Source: Lysinibacillus sp. BPa_S21
GTDB taxonomy: Bacteria > Bacillota > Bacilli > Bacillales_A > Planococcaceae
Reading direction: 5' to 3'
DNA length: 64,000 nucleotides
Assembly: GCF_023337795.1 (NCBI RefSeq)
Contig: NZ_JALIRS010000001.1
Span: 186,001 to 250,000 of the forward strand
The notes beneath the pieces were generated by a model. That model worked only from the letters and a program-made list of their open reading frames with translations, had not been told where the DNA came from and ran no database searches. The position numbers and the translations under genes are program-made. Shown here piece by piece: positions 44,348-53,873 of the stretch. Within the stretch, counting starts at the first letter, position 1; the number at the start of each line of letters is the position of its first letter.

Positions 44348-45133
44348 ACAAACCTCCATTCCAGCCTTGGATCTAAAAGACCGAAAGCTAATCAGTGTTT
44401 TAGCTCCTCTTTAAATGCATGACAATGAAAACTCCAAAAGTTTGAATGTGGTCATAAGTCCTGAGGAACACAAAAAATTGCGACTTGTTTTTATTTTTGG
44501 AATGATACGGGGGACAGGTTTGAGTGGTGACCATGCCACTTATTGTCTGTCGAATAATGCCATATCTCATAGAAAAGCTATATTAGAAAAGGGAGAGTTT
44601 TAAAGTATACAGATTATCTGATTACCTCCTCTTTTTCCGATATTAAATACAATATGTCGATAAATATGCTGGTATGAGGTTCTGGTGGAAAGTTTAAATA
44701 TCCTTAAATTATCTTTATGAAAATTTATACGATTTAGAATATAATGTGCAATTCGTCGTATGTCGACAAGCTAAAATCTGAGCTCAGATTTTAGCTTTGT
44801 TTATATAAGGTATGAATCGTTTCAATCCTTTTTTCGTACATGAAACAATGACGAATAGTTTGAACCCTTGCTTACTCCAAAAATCGATGTATTACATGTC
44901 GATGATCTTGTTCAATGAAATTATTGCGATGTTTAATGGTACAGCGTTTGGTTCTGATACAAATAAACGAAGAGGAATTAAGCCTCCAAATTTCCAGCGG
45001 TACTTGAAGAATACGGTAGTCGATGAAACGTGGCAGAAACAACAACGAACCCTAGTTGGACTAAGCGCTTTTAGAATATTTTCTTTTTGATTTGAATAAA
45101 CTGGATATTATCGAAGGGGAATTGGAGATGTGA
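44348..45133. other. 786-bp gap between divergent halves of the glycan island
   Basis: Contains a strong hairpin (44768-44803) and short open frames of 62 and 92 codons (44415, 44812) with no ribosome binding site or recognisable family. A/T-rich unlike the rfbF side. Likely decayed mobile DNA plus promoters for both directions. Confidence 0.5.
44768..44803. terminator. Perfect 14-bp hairpin with T run
   Basis: AAGCTAAAATCTGA and its exact complement around a 2-nt loop centre, followed by TGTTT. No gene ends just before it on the plus strand, so it may be left from a lost gene or element. Confidence 0.6.
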
Positions 45134-46255
45134 ATGGTAAACGAAATTTCGTTGGATTTGCTTAAAAATAAACCTAATTACTTAGAGCTGATTATCGATA
45201 AATGCGCTGAACTTCTAAAAAAATCCGAAAGTATTTCTATTGTTTTATTTGGTGCTGGCGAGATCGGGGTTGAATACCTGAAATATTTCAGGGCTCGTCA
45301 TATAACCGACAGGCTTCTCTTTTGCGATAATGATTCAAGAAAGCGGGGAACTCAAATAGAGGGGGTTCCTGTCATAAGCTTTGATGATCTAAAGACAAAG
45401 TATAGTGATAGTTTTATTCTTATTACATCATATCAATACAGTGAAGAAATATCTGTTCAATTAAAAGAAAATGAATTGCACCACAACCTGATTGAACATA
45501 TTGTCGCATCAGACATTGCTTTTTATTTAATATTCCGGAATTACTTTGCGGTAGTGAGTATGAATAGCACTGATTTTAACACCGTTTACAACATGCTTGC
45601 AGATGAACAGTCCAAGCATGTTTTTTATGAACGAATCAATTATTGTATTACTGGGAACCGCGAACATCTGATTCCTTTGAAAAGCGAGGCTCCTCAGTAT
45701 TTCGAATCCGATATAATCGCATTGTCTGAGGAAGAAGTTTTTGTTGACGGAGGGGCTTTTACCGGCGACACCCTAGAAATATTTCTTGAGCAAACGGGAG
45801 GAAAGTATAAGCGAATCTATGCTTTTGAACCGGAGGAACTTAAACATAAACAGTTTCTTGACAAGTTTGCACAATTGGAAAATATTGAGCTTATACCGTG
45901 CGGCCTGTGGAGTCAAAAAGACCAGCTCCTCTTCAATGCACAGGGGAGTGTAGCCAGCGGGTTAAGCGCCAACGGGAATATTGAGATTCCCGTTATATCT
46001 GTTGATGAAGCGCTCAAGGGGGAGCCCGTTACGTTTATCAAAATGGACATAGAAGGTGCAGAGTTAGAAGCGCTCAAGGGGGCAGAGCGGACAATAAGAG
46101 AATATAAACCAAAACTTGCTATATGCGTGTATCATAAACCGTTGGATATCGTACAAATACCTTTGTATTTAAAGCAGCTAGTACCAGAATATAAACTATT
46201 TATGAGGCATTACAGCGATGGATTTTGTGAAACTGTATGTTATGCTGTCACATAA
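45134..46255 (+). CDS. FkbM-family methyltransferase with N-terminal Rossmann-like module
   Basis: 373 residues in two parts. Residues about 30-125 (SIVLFGAGEIGVEYLKYF, LFCDNDSRKRGTQIEGVPV, FILITSYQYSEEI) are a nucleotide-binding-like module related to the ends of two glycosyltransferases in this island. Residues about 190-370 are the FkbM methyltransferase: SAM motif VFVDGGAFTGDT, YAFEPEE and FIKMDIEGAELEALKGA. It probably O-methylates a sugar of the glycan. First gene of a plus-strand pair with the next glycosyltransferase. Confidence 0.87.
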   Translation: MVNEISLDLLKNKPNYLELIIDKCAELLKKSESISIVLFGAGEIGVEYLKYFRARHITDRLLFCDNDSRKRGTQIEGVPVISFDDLKTKYSDSFILITSYQYSEEISVQLKENELHHNLIEHIVASDIAFYLIFRNYFAVVSMNSTDFNTVYNMLADEQSKHVFYERINYCITGNREHLIPLKSEAPQYFESDIIALSEEEVFVDGGAFTGDTLEIFLEQTGGKYKRIYAFEPEELKHKQFLDKFAQLENIELIPCGLWSQKDQLLFNAQGSVASGLSANGNIEIPVISVDEALKGEPVTFIKMDIEGAELEALKGAERTIREYKPKLAICVYHKPLDIVQIPLYLKQLVPEYKLFMRHYSDGFCETVCYAVT

Positions 46256-46267
46256 GGAGAGGGATAT

Positions 46268-47575
46268 ATGCCGATTCTAAGTGTTATCATCCCTGTATAT
46301 AATGTTGAATCGTATTTGGACGAATGCCTTCAAAGCATCTTAAATCAGGTTGATATCGATTATGAAGTTATATTAGTCGATAATGCATCAACGGATCATA
46401 GTGGCCGTATCTGTGATGCCTATGCAGCACGTTACCAACATATCAAAACAATTCACCTGGATGTGAATAGCCTTCCTGCGGGGGCGCGGAATGCAGGTTT
46501 ACGGATAGCAACAGGCAACTATGTCCATTTTTGTGATAGCGACGATTATTATGTGCATGGGATATTTTTACAAATCAAAGATTTATTACAGTGTTCTAGT
46601 CCTGATGTGCTTATGGGGCGGTTTGTTTGTGTACCGGAAAAAGGGGCGTACATTACGAACGACGTCACTCCCGATCCAGACGTTTTTAAATGGTGTTGTT
46701 CAAGTTCAATGGCAGAATACCTTCTCAGTTTGCCTAACCTGTTATGCACCTCTTGGAAATTGATTGTAAAAAGAGAATTATTATTGGCTAACCGCATTAC
46801 GTTTCCCGAAGGATGCCATTCGGAGGATGAGGAATGGTTTCCGAAAGTAATATGTTGTGCCAATACATTCGCTTTGCTGCATGAGCCTTTTTATTGTTAT
46901 CGACCGAGAGCAAGCGGATCGGTAACGGCAACGAAAGAATATTTAAACAGCAAGTCTCATCTCATCGTAACTTTGCATTTACTGAGGTTTCTTCATGAAA
47001 AGAATTATGAAGATGCCCGGCGCGATCTCATTTATTCGCGTGTTGACTTTCTACTTGGCTTATTCGCAACGCGTTGCGATACCTTTTGTAGAAGGGAGTT
47101 ACATGAATTAGCTGACATCATTGAAAAGAATATGGACATTTTTTCACTGGTCGGAAAATTGCCGTGGAATTATTATTTATTTGAATTGATCGATGTGTAT
47201 GGCCCTTTTACCGGATTATGTATGTACCGTACACTGGTTGTAGAAACGACATTGGAATTGTTGTACGGTCAAGAGGACAAAGAGATGATTTATGTATTTC
47301 CTACAGGATATAGCGGCGAAGGCACAGCTAGAATCTTGCAGAACGCGGGGTACAATGTAAAAGGTTTTTTGGATAACAGCGAGCAAAAAGTCGGCTGTGT
47401 CATCAATGGACTTCCTGTAAGTTTGCCTAGTACACTAGAACGAATGTCGCCAGAATTCCGGGACGGTATATTCGTAATCGTTACAGTACAGAGCGAGCAT
47501 ATTGCACAGTTGATAAAGAAGCAACTGAGGGAGCTGGGGCTTCGTGATTTCCAATTTGCCAGCAGAATCTATTAG
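46268..47575 (+). CDS. Glycosyltransferase family 2 with C-terminal Rossmann-like module
   Basis: 435 residues. GT-A domain: ILSVIIPVYNVESYLDECLQ, LVDNASTDHSGR and FCDSDDYY as the acidic motif. Residues about 340-435 repeat the module seen in the glycosyltransferase at 38993 (YVFPTGYSGEGTARIL, FLDNSEQKVG, INGLPVSLP). Gene starts 12 bp after the methyltransferase, behind AAGGAGAGGG. Its G+C is lower than that of the minus-strand island genes. Donor and acceptor unknown. Confidence 0.86.
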   Translation: MPILSVIIPVYNVESYLDECLQSILNQVDIDYEVILVDNASTDHSGRICDAYAARYQHIKTIHLDVNSLPAGARNAGLRIATGNYVHFCDSDDYYVHGIFLQIKDLLQCSSPDVLMGRFVCVPEKGAYITNDVTPDPDVFKWCCSSSMAEYLLSLPNLLCTSWKLIVKRELLLANRITFPEGCHSEDEEWFPKVICCANTFALLHEPFYCYRPRASGSVTATKEYLNSKSHLIVTLHLLRFLHEKNYEDARRDLIYSRVDFLLGLFATRCDTFCRRELHELADIIEKNMDIFSLVGKLPWNYYLFELIDVYGPFTGLCMYRTLVVETTLELLYGQEDKEMIYVFPTGYSGEGTARILQNAGYNVKGFLDNSEQKVGCVINGLPVSLPSTLERMSPEFRDGIFVIVTVQSEHIAQLIKKQLRELGLRDFQFASRIY

Positions 47576-47726
47576 GGTCACCATACATTACTATTAGTTT
47601 AGCCTTAATGATACAATGTCATATCCGTTCCTCTGTAAATGATACATCATCATTTTAGTGCGTGAAATAATAAAAAAATATTATTTAGTTGGAAATTGGC
47701 TGATGGTAATTCAATTTCAGTCACAA

Positions 47727-47774
47727 TTAACCTCCATTTTGAGCAATGTTTATTCAAAATGGAGGTTTTTTTTT
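47727..47774 (+). terminator. Intrinsic terminator downstream of the glycan island
   Basis: Perfect 14-bp stem AACCTCCATTTTGA/TCAAAATGGAGGTT and a run of seven or more T, about 150 bp after the glycosyltransferase stop. Confidence 0.9.
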
Positions 47775-48025
47775 ATTCCTTTCGTCGTTTTTTGTTTTAT
47801 TTAGTAATCTTCTAGTGCAGCTTTGAATAAAATTCCTAAATAAGTGAAAAAACATGGTTTTTCGACTTTTGGGGAATACAATTGACTGATTTTGTTTAAA
47901 CGGAAGAGAATAGCTGTTATTTTGTCATGTTACCTTTTTTATCTAGTCAATGATTTTAAGGTATGCTAACATTCACTTAAAAAACTGAATTATCTAAAAA
48001 TATTTTTCGGAAACCTAGAAATGGG
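47775..48025 (+). promoter_or_regulatory. Upstream region of the murein-peptide operon
   Basis: A/T-rich 250 bp. ATTTTTCGGAAACCT at 48002-48016 matches the CodY box AATTTTCWGAAAATT at 11 of 15 positions; dpp operons are CodY targets in B. subtilis, so it is worth noting but weak. No clear sigma-A promoter stands out. Confidence 0.3.
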
Positions 48026-48772
48026 GTGTGGACAATACAGTACGCCGTTTTTCAACCCATTGAACCAGACAATCGTTCGATGAAGGAGTCAACGCCAGCC
48101 GTTCGTGAAAATGGGGAGCCATTCATTCAAATCAGAGAAGATCACCCTAGAATATTTATTGAGCCCATTTATTATCGGCAAAAAATTCCTAATAGTTTAC
48201 GCGCAATTTATTTACGTGAGGGTGCATATGAGCGACTCACACAAGCACTATTGTTGTTGCCTAATAATTATAGCTTTATTTTATATGATGGCTATAGACC
48301 ATTTCAGGTGCAGCAGTACTTGTTTAGTCATTTTTCAATACAAATGAAGCAACGATTCCCTCATTTTACCGAACAAGAGATTGACAAAGAAACGCGCAAG
48401 TATGTTGCGTTTCCAAGCATTGATCATGCTCATCTTGCACCACATTTAACAGGTGGAGCGATTGATATGACACTAGGTGATGTAAACGGTCATGCATTAG
48501 ATCTTGGTACCGGCTTTGATGAAATAAGTGAAAAATCTGCGACACGCTATTTTGAACAGCATCCAGAGGAAAATAGGGAGGCATGTGAGCATCGACGTCT
48601 TTTATATAACTGTATGACGATAGCTGGGTTTACGAATTATGCAGAGGAATGGTGGCATTACGATTTTAATAATGTTTCATGGGCAAGACGTGTAGGTGCA
48701 CAAGAAGCTACCTATGGAGCTGTGGAAGGTAAGATAAAAAACAATGAAGTAAAGGAGTTTCGATTTCTATGA
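48026..48772 (+). CDS. D-Ala-D-Ala dipeptidase (VanX/DdpX family, M15)
   Basis: 248 residues, cytosolic. The zinc and catalytic residues of M15D peptidases are visible: HLTGGAIDMTL (His and Asp ligands) and EEWWHYDF (catalytic Glu and His ligand), with YDGYRPFQVQ upstream. Splits D-Ala-D-Ala and perhaps related dipeptides from wall turnover. Starts at GTG 48026 without a strong ribosome binding site; an ATG 18 codons in is an alternative. ATGA overlap with dppA. The enzyme is not part of the B. subtilis dpp operon. Confidence 0.87.
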   Translation: MWTIQYAVFQPIEPDNRSMKESTPAVRENGEPFIQIREDHPRIFIEPIYYRQKIPNSLRAIYLREGAYERLTQALLLLPNNYSFILYDGYRPFQVQQYLFSHFSIQMKQRFPHFTEQEIDKETRKYVAFPSIDHAHLAPHLTGGAIDMTLGDVNGHALDLGTGFDEISEKSATRYFEQHPEENREACEHRRLLYNCMTIAGFTNYAEEWWHYDFNNVSWARRVGAQEATYGAVEGKIKNNEVKEFRFL

Positions 48773-49563
48773 AGGTCTATATTAGTGCAGATATTGAAGG
48801 GATTACTGGCACAACCGCTTGGAGTGAGACGGAGCTAAACTCGCCAGATTATCAGTTTTTCCAAAAGCAAATGACAAAGGAAGTAGAAGCCGCTATAGAG
48901 GGGGCTATTCTTGGAGGAGCGACAGAAATTTTATTGAAGGATGCTCATGATTCCGCACGTAATCTTGATATTTCTAATTTACCGGTCAATTGCAAGGTCA
49001 TTCGTGGTTGGACGTATGACCCGATGTGCATGGTTGCGGGACTTGATAATAGTTTTGATAGAGCGATTTTTATTGGCTATCACAGTAAAGGAGGAAGTGC
49101 GCGTAATCCTTTAGCCCATACGCTTTGTGTTTTTGCGGATGTGAAAATTAATGGAGAGTACGCGAGTGAATTTTTAATTAATACGTACGCGGCTGCTTTA
49201 CATGGTGTTCCGGTTTCGTTTGTCAGTGGAGATGTGGGGTTAACAGAGGACATTCAATCGGTCAATGAGAATATCATCACATTTGCCACAAAAGAAGGAA
49301 TCGGAAATGCGACCATTAGTGTAAGTCCACAGCTGACGATTCAAGAAACGAAACGACTTGTCGAGGATTCGATGAAGGTGTCACGTGAAGATTTACAAGT
49401 GACATTACCTGAGCGCTTTGAAGTGGAAATCATTTATCGGGATCATACACGAGCATATCGAAATTCTTTTTATCCGAATGCGACGTTTAAACCACATAAT
49501 ACTGTGGAATTCGTAACGGATGATTTTTATGAGGTGCTTCGAATATTACAGTTCTTAACATAA
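48769..49563 (+). CDS. dppA: D-aminopeptidase DppA (M55)
   Basis: 264 residues. M55 zinc residues: Asp8 and Glu10 in SADIEGITG, with HSKGGSARNPLAHT further on. DppA of B. subtilis releases D-Ala from D-Ala-containing peptides and forms a self-compartmentalised decamer. Ribosome binding site AAAGGAG lies inside the preceding gene. A dead copy of this gene's first codons lies at 36.1 kb. Confidence 0.93.
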   Translation: MKVYISADIEGITGTTAWSETELNSPDYQFFQKQMTKEVEAAIEGAILGGATEILLKDAHDSARNLDISNLPVNCKVIRGWTYDPMCMVAGLDNSFDRAIFIGYHSKGGSARNPLAHTLCVFADVKINGEYASEFLINTYAAALHGVPVSFVSGDVGLTEDIQSVNENIITFATKEGIGNATISVSPQLTIQETKRLVEDSMKVSREDLQVTLPERFEVEIIYRDHTRAYRNSFYPNATFKPHNTVEFVTDDFYEVLRILQFLT

Positions 49564-49586
49564 GTAGTGTAAAGGTAGGTGAATGG

Positions 49587-50654
49587 ATGAAAATTAAAAA
49601 TATTGTCGTAGGGAAGGTAAAGGCACCGCTACTAACACCGTTTAAAACAGCACTGAGAACCGTGCATAGCATTCACAATATTGTCGTTTATGTTCACACG
49701 GATGATGGGCAAATAGGGATCGGTGAAGCGGCACCGACTGCAGCCATTACGGGCGAAACTCTAGGATCTATTTCGTGCGCAATAGAAGAGTATATCAAGC
49801 CTGCCATTATCGGGATGGATATTGAAGAATTGACAGAAATCATGGAGCGAATCGACAGCAGTATTTATCAAAATACAAGTGCTAAAACTGCGGTAGATAT
49901 GGCGATTTATGATTTATTTGCGAAACACTATCAAACACCACTCTATAAATTATTAGGGGGCTATCGGAAAGAATTAATAACAGATATTACGATAAGTGTA
50001 AATGATGCTGAAGAAATGGTGAAGGATAGTCTAGCTGCCGTACAAAGAGGTTTTCAAATTTTAAAAATCAAGGTGGGGAAAGATCCAGTAGGTGATGTAG
50101 AGCGAGTTGTTGCTATTCGTAATGCGGTTGGACACGCCATAACATTACGAGTTGACGCGAATCAGGGCTGGACACCGAAACAGGCAGTACAAATAATTGG
50201 CGCGCTTGAAGATGCAGGTGCAAATGTTGAATTGGTTGAGCAACCAGTTCATTGCCATGATGTAGTAGGAATGCAATTCGTGACGGCTAATACATTGACA
50301 AATATTTTGGCGGATGAAAGTGTTTTCTCTGCTAAAGATGCCTATGAAATTATCGAGAAAAGAGCTGCAGATATGATTAATATTAAGCTCATGAAAACTG
50401 GAGGCATTTATCAAGCTCAAAAAATTTGCCACATTGCGGAGGCAAATGACATCCCATGCATGATTGGTTGTATGCTTGAGACTAAAATTAGTGTAAGTGC
50501 CGCCGCACATTTTGCCGCATCGCAGAAAAATATCACGATGGTAGATTTGGACGGACCAAGTTTATGTTTGAAAGATCCTATTGCTGGTGGTCCGTTATTT
50601 GAAAATGATCGAATTAGGATGACGGAGGCAGTTGGGATAGGATTTTCAAGTTGA
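49587..50654 (+). CDS. ykfB: L-Ala-D/L-Glu (dipeptide) epimerase, YkfB-like
   Basis: 355 residues, enolase superfamily. The acid/base lysine motif ILKIKVGKD, metal ligands in LRVDANQGW, LVEQP and ILADESVF, and the second lysine in NIKLMKTGG are all present. It converts L-Ala-D-Glu from murein peptides into L-Ala-L-Glu so that ordinary peptidases can finish the job. Starts 24 bp after dppA. Confidence 0.92.
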   Translation: MKIKNIVVGKVKAPLLTPFKTALRTVHSIHNIVVYVHTDDGQIGIGEAAPTAAITGETLGSISCAIEEYIKPAIIGMDIEELTEIMERIDSSIYQNTSAKTAVDMAIYDLFAKHYQTPLYKLLGGYRKELITDITISVNDAEEMVKDSLAAVQRGFQILKIKVGKDPVGDVERVVAIRNAVGHAITLRVDANQGWTPKQAVQIIGALEDAGANVELVEQPVHCHDVVGMQFVTANTLTNILADESVFSAKDAYEIIEKRAADMINIKLMKTGGIYQAQKICHIAEANDIPCMIGCMLETKISVSAAAHFAASQKNITMVDLDGPSLCLKDPIAGGPLFENDRIRMTEAVGIGFSS

Positions 50655-50780
50655 GGGGGTTAATGACTGACAATAACATTCGGGCTTTTTAGACAGTTAT
50701 TTTCCCGCTTATATTTTTTAAAACGGGATATTTACTGTCACTTTATGTAGGTAAATAAGATTACTAGGGGGATGCAAATT

Positions 50781-52604
50781 ATGAAGAAGTATTGGATGCT
50801 TTTCGTGTGTCTTGTTGTAATGCTTTGTGCAGCCTGTAGCGATGACTCTTCAGGTGAAAAAAAATCAGAGTATCGCGTTGTCTATTCAGGAGAAATAAAA
50901 ACGCTAAATTATTTAAAGACTTCTGAAACCAATGAGTTTGCTGTAGCGGCGAACTTAATTGATGGATTAATTGAGTATGATAAGTATGGTGTTGTACAAC
51001 CAAGCTTAGCTAAAGATTGGTCGTCAAATAACGATGCCACAGTGTGGACGTTCAAGCTGCGTGACGATGCAAAATGGGTTACAAATGACGGGAAAGAGTA
51101 TGCGGATGTTGAGGCTCAAGACTTTGTAGATGGCTTACATTATGTGCTTGATGCAAAAAATGAATCTTCAACAGCGTGGATTGCTACGGTCGTAAAAAAT
51201 GGGGAAGCATTCTATAACGGAGATATGACAGATTTTTCGAAGGTTGGTATAAAGGTAATCGATAAACATACAGTAGAATACACTTTAGAAGCACCAACAC
51301 CTTATTTCCTTTCAATGTTGAATTATGTCTGCTTCTTCCCGGTTAATGGTAAGTTTTTAGCGGAAAAAGGTGATAGTTTCGGTACAACTCATGAAAATAT
51401 CCTTTATAACGGTTCTTTTGTTTTAGATAAATTTGAACCGCAAAATGAGCGTGTACTTGTGAAAAACGATAAGTATTGGGATAAAGACCAAGTACTAATT
51501 GATCGTATTCGTTATAAATACAATAAAGAAGCGGCTACCGTAGAACCAGAATTATTTTTACGAGGAGAAGTCGATACAGCCAGTATTCCAACCTCTGTTA
51601 TCGATGAGTGGTTTAAAGACGACAAGAAAAAATCACAAATACGTCAAACACAAAATAACTTCTATACGTATTTCTATGCATTAAACTTTAACCCGCAATT
51701 TGATACAGAATATGAGCCTGACAATTGGAAGAAAGCGGTTAATAATAAAGATTTCCGAAAATCATTGTTTCATGCGCTCGACCGGGTATCTGCAATGGTA
51801 ACTTTAGAACCTTATAACCCAAAAGATTTGCTGAGCAACACCATTACGCCTAAAAACTTTGTCAATGTTAAAGGGGTTGACTATACACAGTTAGCACCAT
51901 TAGCTGATCTTTCAAAAAACGACTCCTTCAATAAGGAGAAGGCATTGGAATATAAGGAAAAAGCAAAAAAAGCGCTAGATGGAAAAGTTACTTTCCCAGT
52001 AAAAGTGTTAATGCCTTATAACTCTGGTATGCCAGATTGGGCAAATCGTTCACAAGTGGTTGAACAACAGCTTGAAAAATTATTAGGTACTGATTTTGTT
52101 GACATTATCATAGAAGCAGGACCATCTACTGGCTTTTTATCAGAGGTTCGTAAACCTGGTAAATTTGCTTTGATGGAAGCAAACTGGGGTCCAGACTATG
52201 CTGATCCATCAACATATACGGATCCATTCACTGCAGACGGTACTTATAATAAACCAGAGCTAGCTGAAGGTTATACAGAAGCAAATGGAAAATCAAAATA
52301 TCAAAACTTAGTGGATGAAGCAAAAGCGACGATCGATACAGCAAAACGTTACGAGCTGTTTGCTAAAGCGGAAGCGTTCTTAATTGATGAGGCATTTGTC
52401 ATTCCTTATTCGGTAGGGGGTAGCGGCTATGTTGCCTCTAAATTAAATCCATTTGAAGCTCAATACTCTCCATTTGGTGTGACTGCAGAGAAATTTAAAG
52501 GTCAGCGAGTTTTAGATAAACCAATGAGTAACGATGAGTTTAAAGAAGCTTTAGCGAAGTGGGAGCAAGAACGTGCCGATGCGTTAGCTAAAGCAGCAAA
52601 ATAA
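50781..52604 (+). CDS. Peptide ABC transporter substrate-binding lipoprotein (DppE/OppA family)
   Basis: 607 residues. Signal MKKYWMLFVCLVVMLCAAC with the lipidated Cys at the end, then an SBP_bac_5 fold (VWTFKLRDDAKWVTNDG is the family signature). It captures peptides, probably murein tri- or tetrapeptides given the operon, outside the membrane. ATG 50781 has AGGGGGA at good spacing; ATG 50772 is too close. The gap to the permease gene contains structured repeat copy c. Confidence 0.92.
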   Translation: MKKYWMLFVCLVVMLCAACSDDSSGEKKSEYRVVYSGEIKTLNYLKTSETNEFAVAANLIDGLIEYDKYGVVQPSLAKDWSSNNDATVWTFKLRDDAKWVTNDGKEYADVEAQDFVDGLHYVLDAKNESSTAWIATVVKNGEAFYNGDMTDFSKVGIKVIDKHTVEYTLEAPTPYFLSMLNYVCFFPVNGKFLAEKGDSFGTTHENILYNGSFVLDKFEPQNERVLVKNDKYWDKDQVLIDRIRYKYNKEAATVEPELFLRGEVDTASIPTSVIDEWFKDDKKKSQIRQTQNNFYTYFYALNFNPQFDTEYEPDNWKKAVNNKDFRKSLFHALDRVSAMVTLEPYNPKDLLSNTITPKNFVNVKGVDYTQLAPLADLSKNDSFNKEKALEYKEKAKKALDGKVTFPVKVLMPYNSGMPDWANRSQVVEQQLEKLLGTDFVDIIIEAGPSTGFLSEVRKPGKFALMEANWGPDYADPSTYTDPFTADGTYNKPELAEGYTEANGKSKYQNLVDEAKATIDTAKRYELFAKAEAFLIDEAFVIPYSVGGSGYVASKLNPFEAQYSPFGVTAEKFKGQRVLDKPMSNDEFKEALAKWEQERADALAKAAK

Positions 52605-52688
52605 AAAAACTAAAAGCGCTGAGTATTTATCTTCATACAGAAGACTCTAAGGTGTGGTTTCTATTTCACCAACTGAATGAAGATAAAA

Positions 52689-52864
52689 CCTCCGGCGGAT
52701 GTCATGGATTTTGAAAAGTATTCTGCGAAAACGGCTAACTGACCTGCATCGGTAAAAACGCCACGTCCTATGGCATTACCGAAATGACCGACATCGTGTC
52801 GGCTCTCGTGCAGACCTGAGTACAATTAAAATCCGGACGTAATTACGCCAAGGCTTGAATTGAT
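52689..52864. repeat. Dispersed structured element, copy c (inside the murein-peptide operon)
   Basis: Starts with the block CCTCCGGCGGATGTCATGGA shared with copy b. Closing stem GGATTTT (52706) with AAAATCC (52828); GGTAA (52751) with TTACC (52776); hairpin CCGAC/GTCGG (52788, 52798). It also shares ACGGCTAACTGACCT with copy b and an ACGCCACGTCCTATGGCA block with the sequence just before copy b. Ends AATTACGCC...AATTGATT. Confidence 0.75.
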
Positions 52865-52868
52865 TCGA

Positions 52869-52897
52869 GGAGATACCGAATAATAGTCGGCATCTCC
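52869..52897 (+). terminator. Hairpin before the permease gene
   Basis: GGAGATACCGA pairs with TCGGCATCTCC (one mismatch); a second small hairpin CTTCAG/CTGAAG follows and leads into the ribosome binding site. With no T run it is more likely an RNA-processing or stability element than a terminator. Confidence 0.45.
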
Positions 52898-52928
52898 TTC
52901 AGTCTTTCTGAAGAAGGAGGATGATGTG

Positions 52929-53873
52929 ATGCTGGGGTATATAGGTAAACGTTTATTACAATCAGTTTTAACGCTGTTTATTATTATTACGATTGTTTTT
53001 TCATTACTACGGTTAATGCCTGAAGAGGGTTATTTAGGAGCAGCTGCAGATAAGATGTCACCTGCTCAACAGGAGATATATTTAACGAATTTAGGTTTAC
53101 GTGACCCGTTACTTGTTCAATTAGGAAATTTTTACGCGAATCTGTTTCAAGGTGATTTAGGTAAATCCGTTACATATCGAACAGATGTACCAGTCGTCAC
53201 GATTATTGCAGATAAAATCTTGTATTCTTTGCTATTTGGCTTAGGGGCAGTTGCGTTATCTCTTTTACTAGGGGTTCCACTCGGAATATTGATGGCACAG
53301 ATGAAGGGGCGCTGGCTGGACCGTTTAGGAACTGGCTATATTGTCATTGTAGTTGCAGTACCAGCCGCTGTTTATTATTTAGTGATTCAAATGTATATTA
53401 CAGAAATTTTCCATTTACCAATGCTCTTTGATGAGTATAGGCCTGTTACTTGGATTCTACCACTTATATCAATGGCGCTAGCGCCGACTGCTTCCTATGC
53501 TATGTGGATGCGCCGTTATATGGTAGATGAATTAAATAAGGATTATATCAAACTAGCAAGAGCAAAAGGCGTTAAAGAGCGTACTTTAATGTTTAAACAT
53601 GTACTACGAAATGCCTTTATTCCGATGGCGCAATATTTACCTGCAACCATTTTATATACGATTATAGGCTCCATTTATATTGAATCCTTATATTCTATTC
53701 CTGGGATGGGAGGCTTGCTTGTAGATGCTATCCAACGGCAGGATAATGCGATTGTACAAGGCTTAGTGCTTATTTTCTCTTCACTTGGAATTATCGGACT
53801 TATTTTAGGTGATATTGCAATGGCCATGGTCGATCCGCGCATTAAATTGGGGAAAGGGGAGAGTGTACGTTAA
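52929..53873 (+). CDS. Peptide ABC transporter permease (DppB/OppB family)
   Basis: 314 residues, six membrane helices. The permease signature is present as DYIKLARAKGVKERTLMFKH, then RNAFIPM. Together with the next permease it forms the channel of the peptide importer. AAGGAGG precedes ATG 52929 (GTG 52926 is alternative). Its stop overlaps the next start by one base. Confidence 0.92.
   Translation: MLGYIGKRLLQSVLTLFIIITIVFSLLRLMPEEGYLGAAADKMSPAQQEIYLTNLGLRDPLLVQLGNFYANLFQGDLGKSVTYRTDVPVVTIIADKILYSLLFGLGAVALSLLLGVPLGILMAQMKGRWLDRLGTGYIVIVVAVPAAVYYLVIQMYITEIFHLPMLFDEYRPVTWILPLISMALAPTASYAMWMRRYMVDELNKDYIKLARAKGVKERTLMFKHVLRNAFIPMAQYLPATILYTIIGSIYIESLYSIPGMGGLLVDAIQRQDNAIVQGLVLIFSSLGIIGLILGDIAMAMVDPRIKLGKGESVR

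Noticed and set aside
44415..44603. 62-codon ORF after rfbF
   Set aside because: No ribosome binding site, no family, overlaps the presumed promoter region of rfbF.
44812..45090. 92-codon ORF before the FkbM gene
   Set aside because: Ribosome binding site too close to the ATG, product not recognisable, and located in decayed intergenic DNA. Could still be a relic of a mobile gene.
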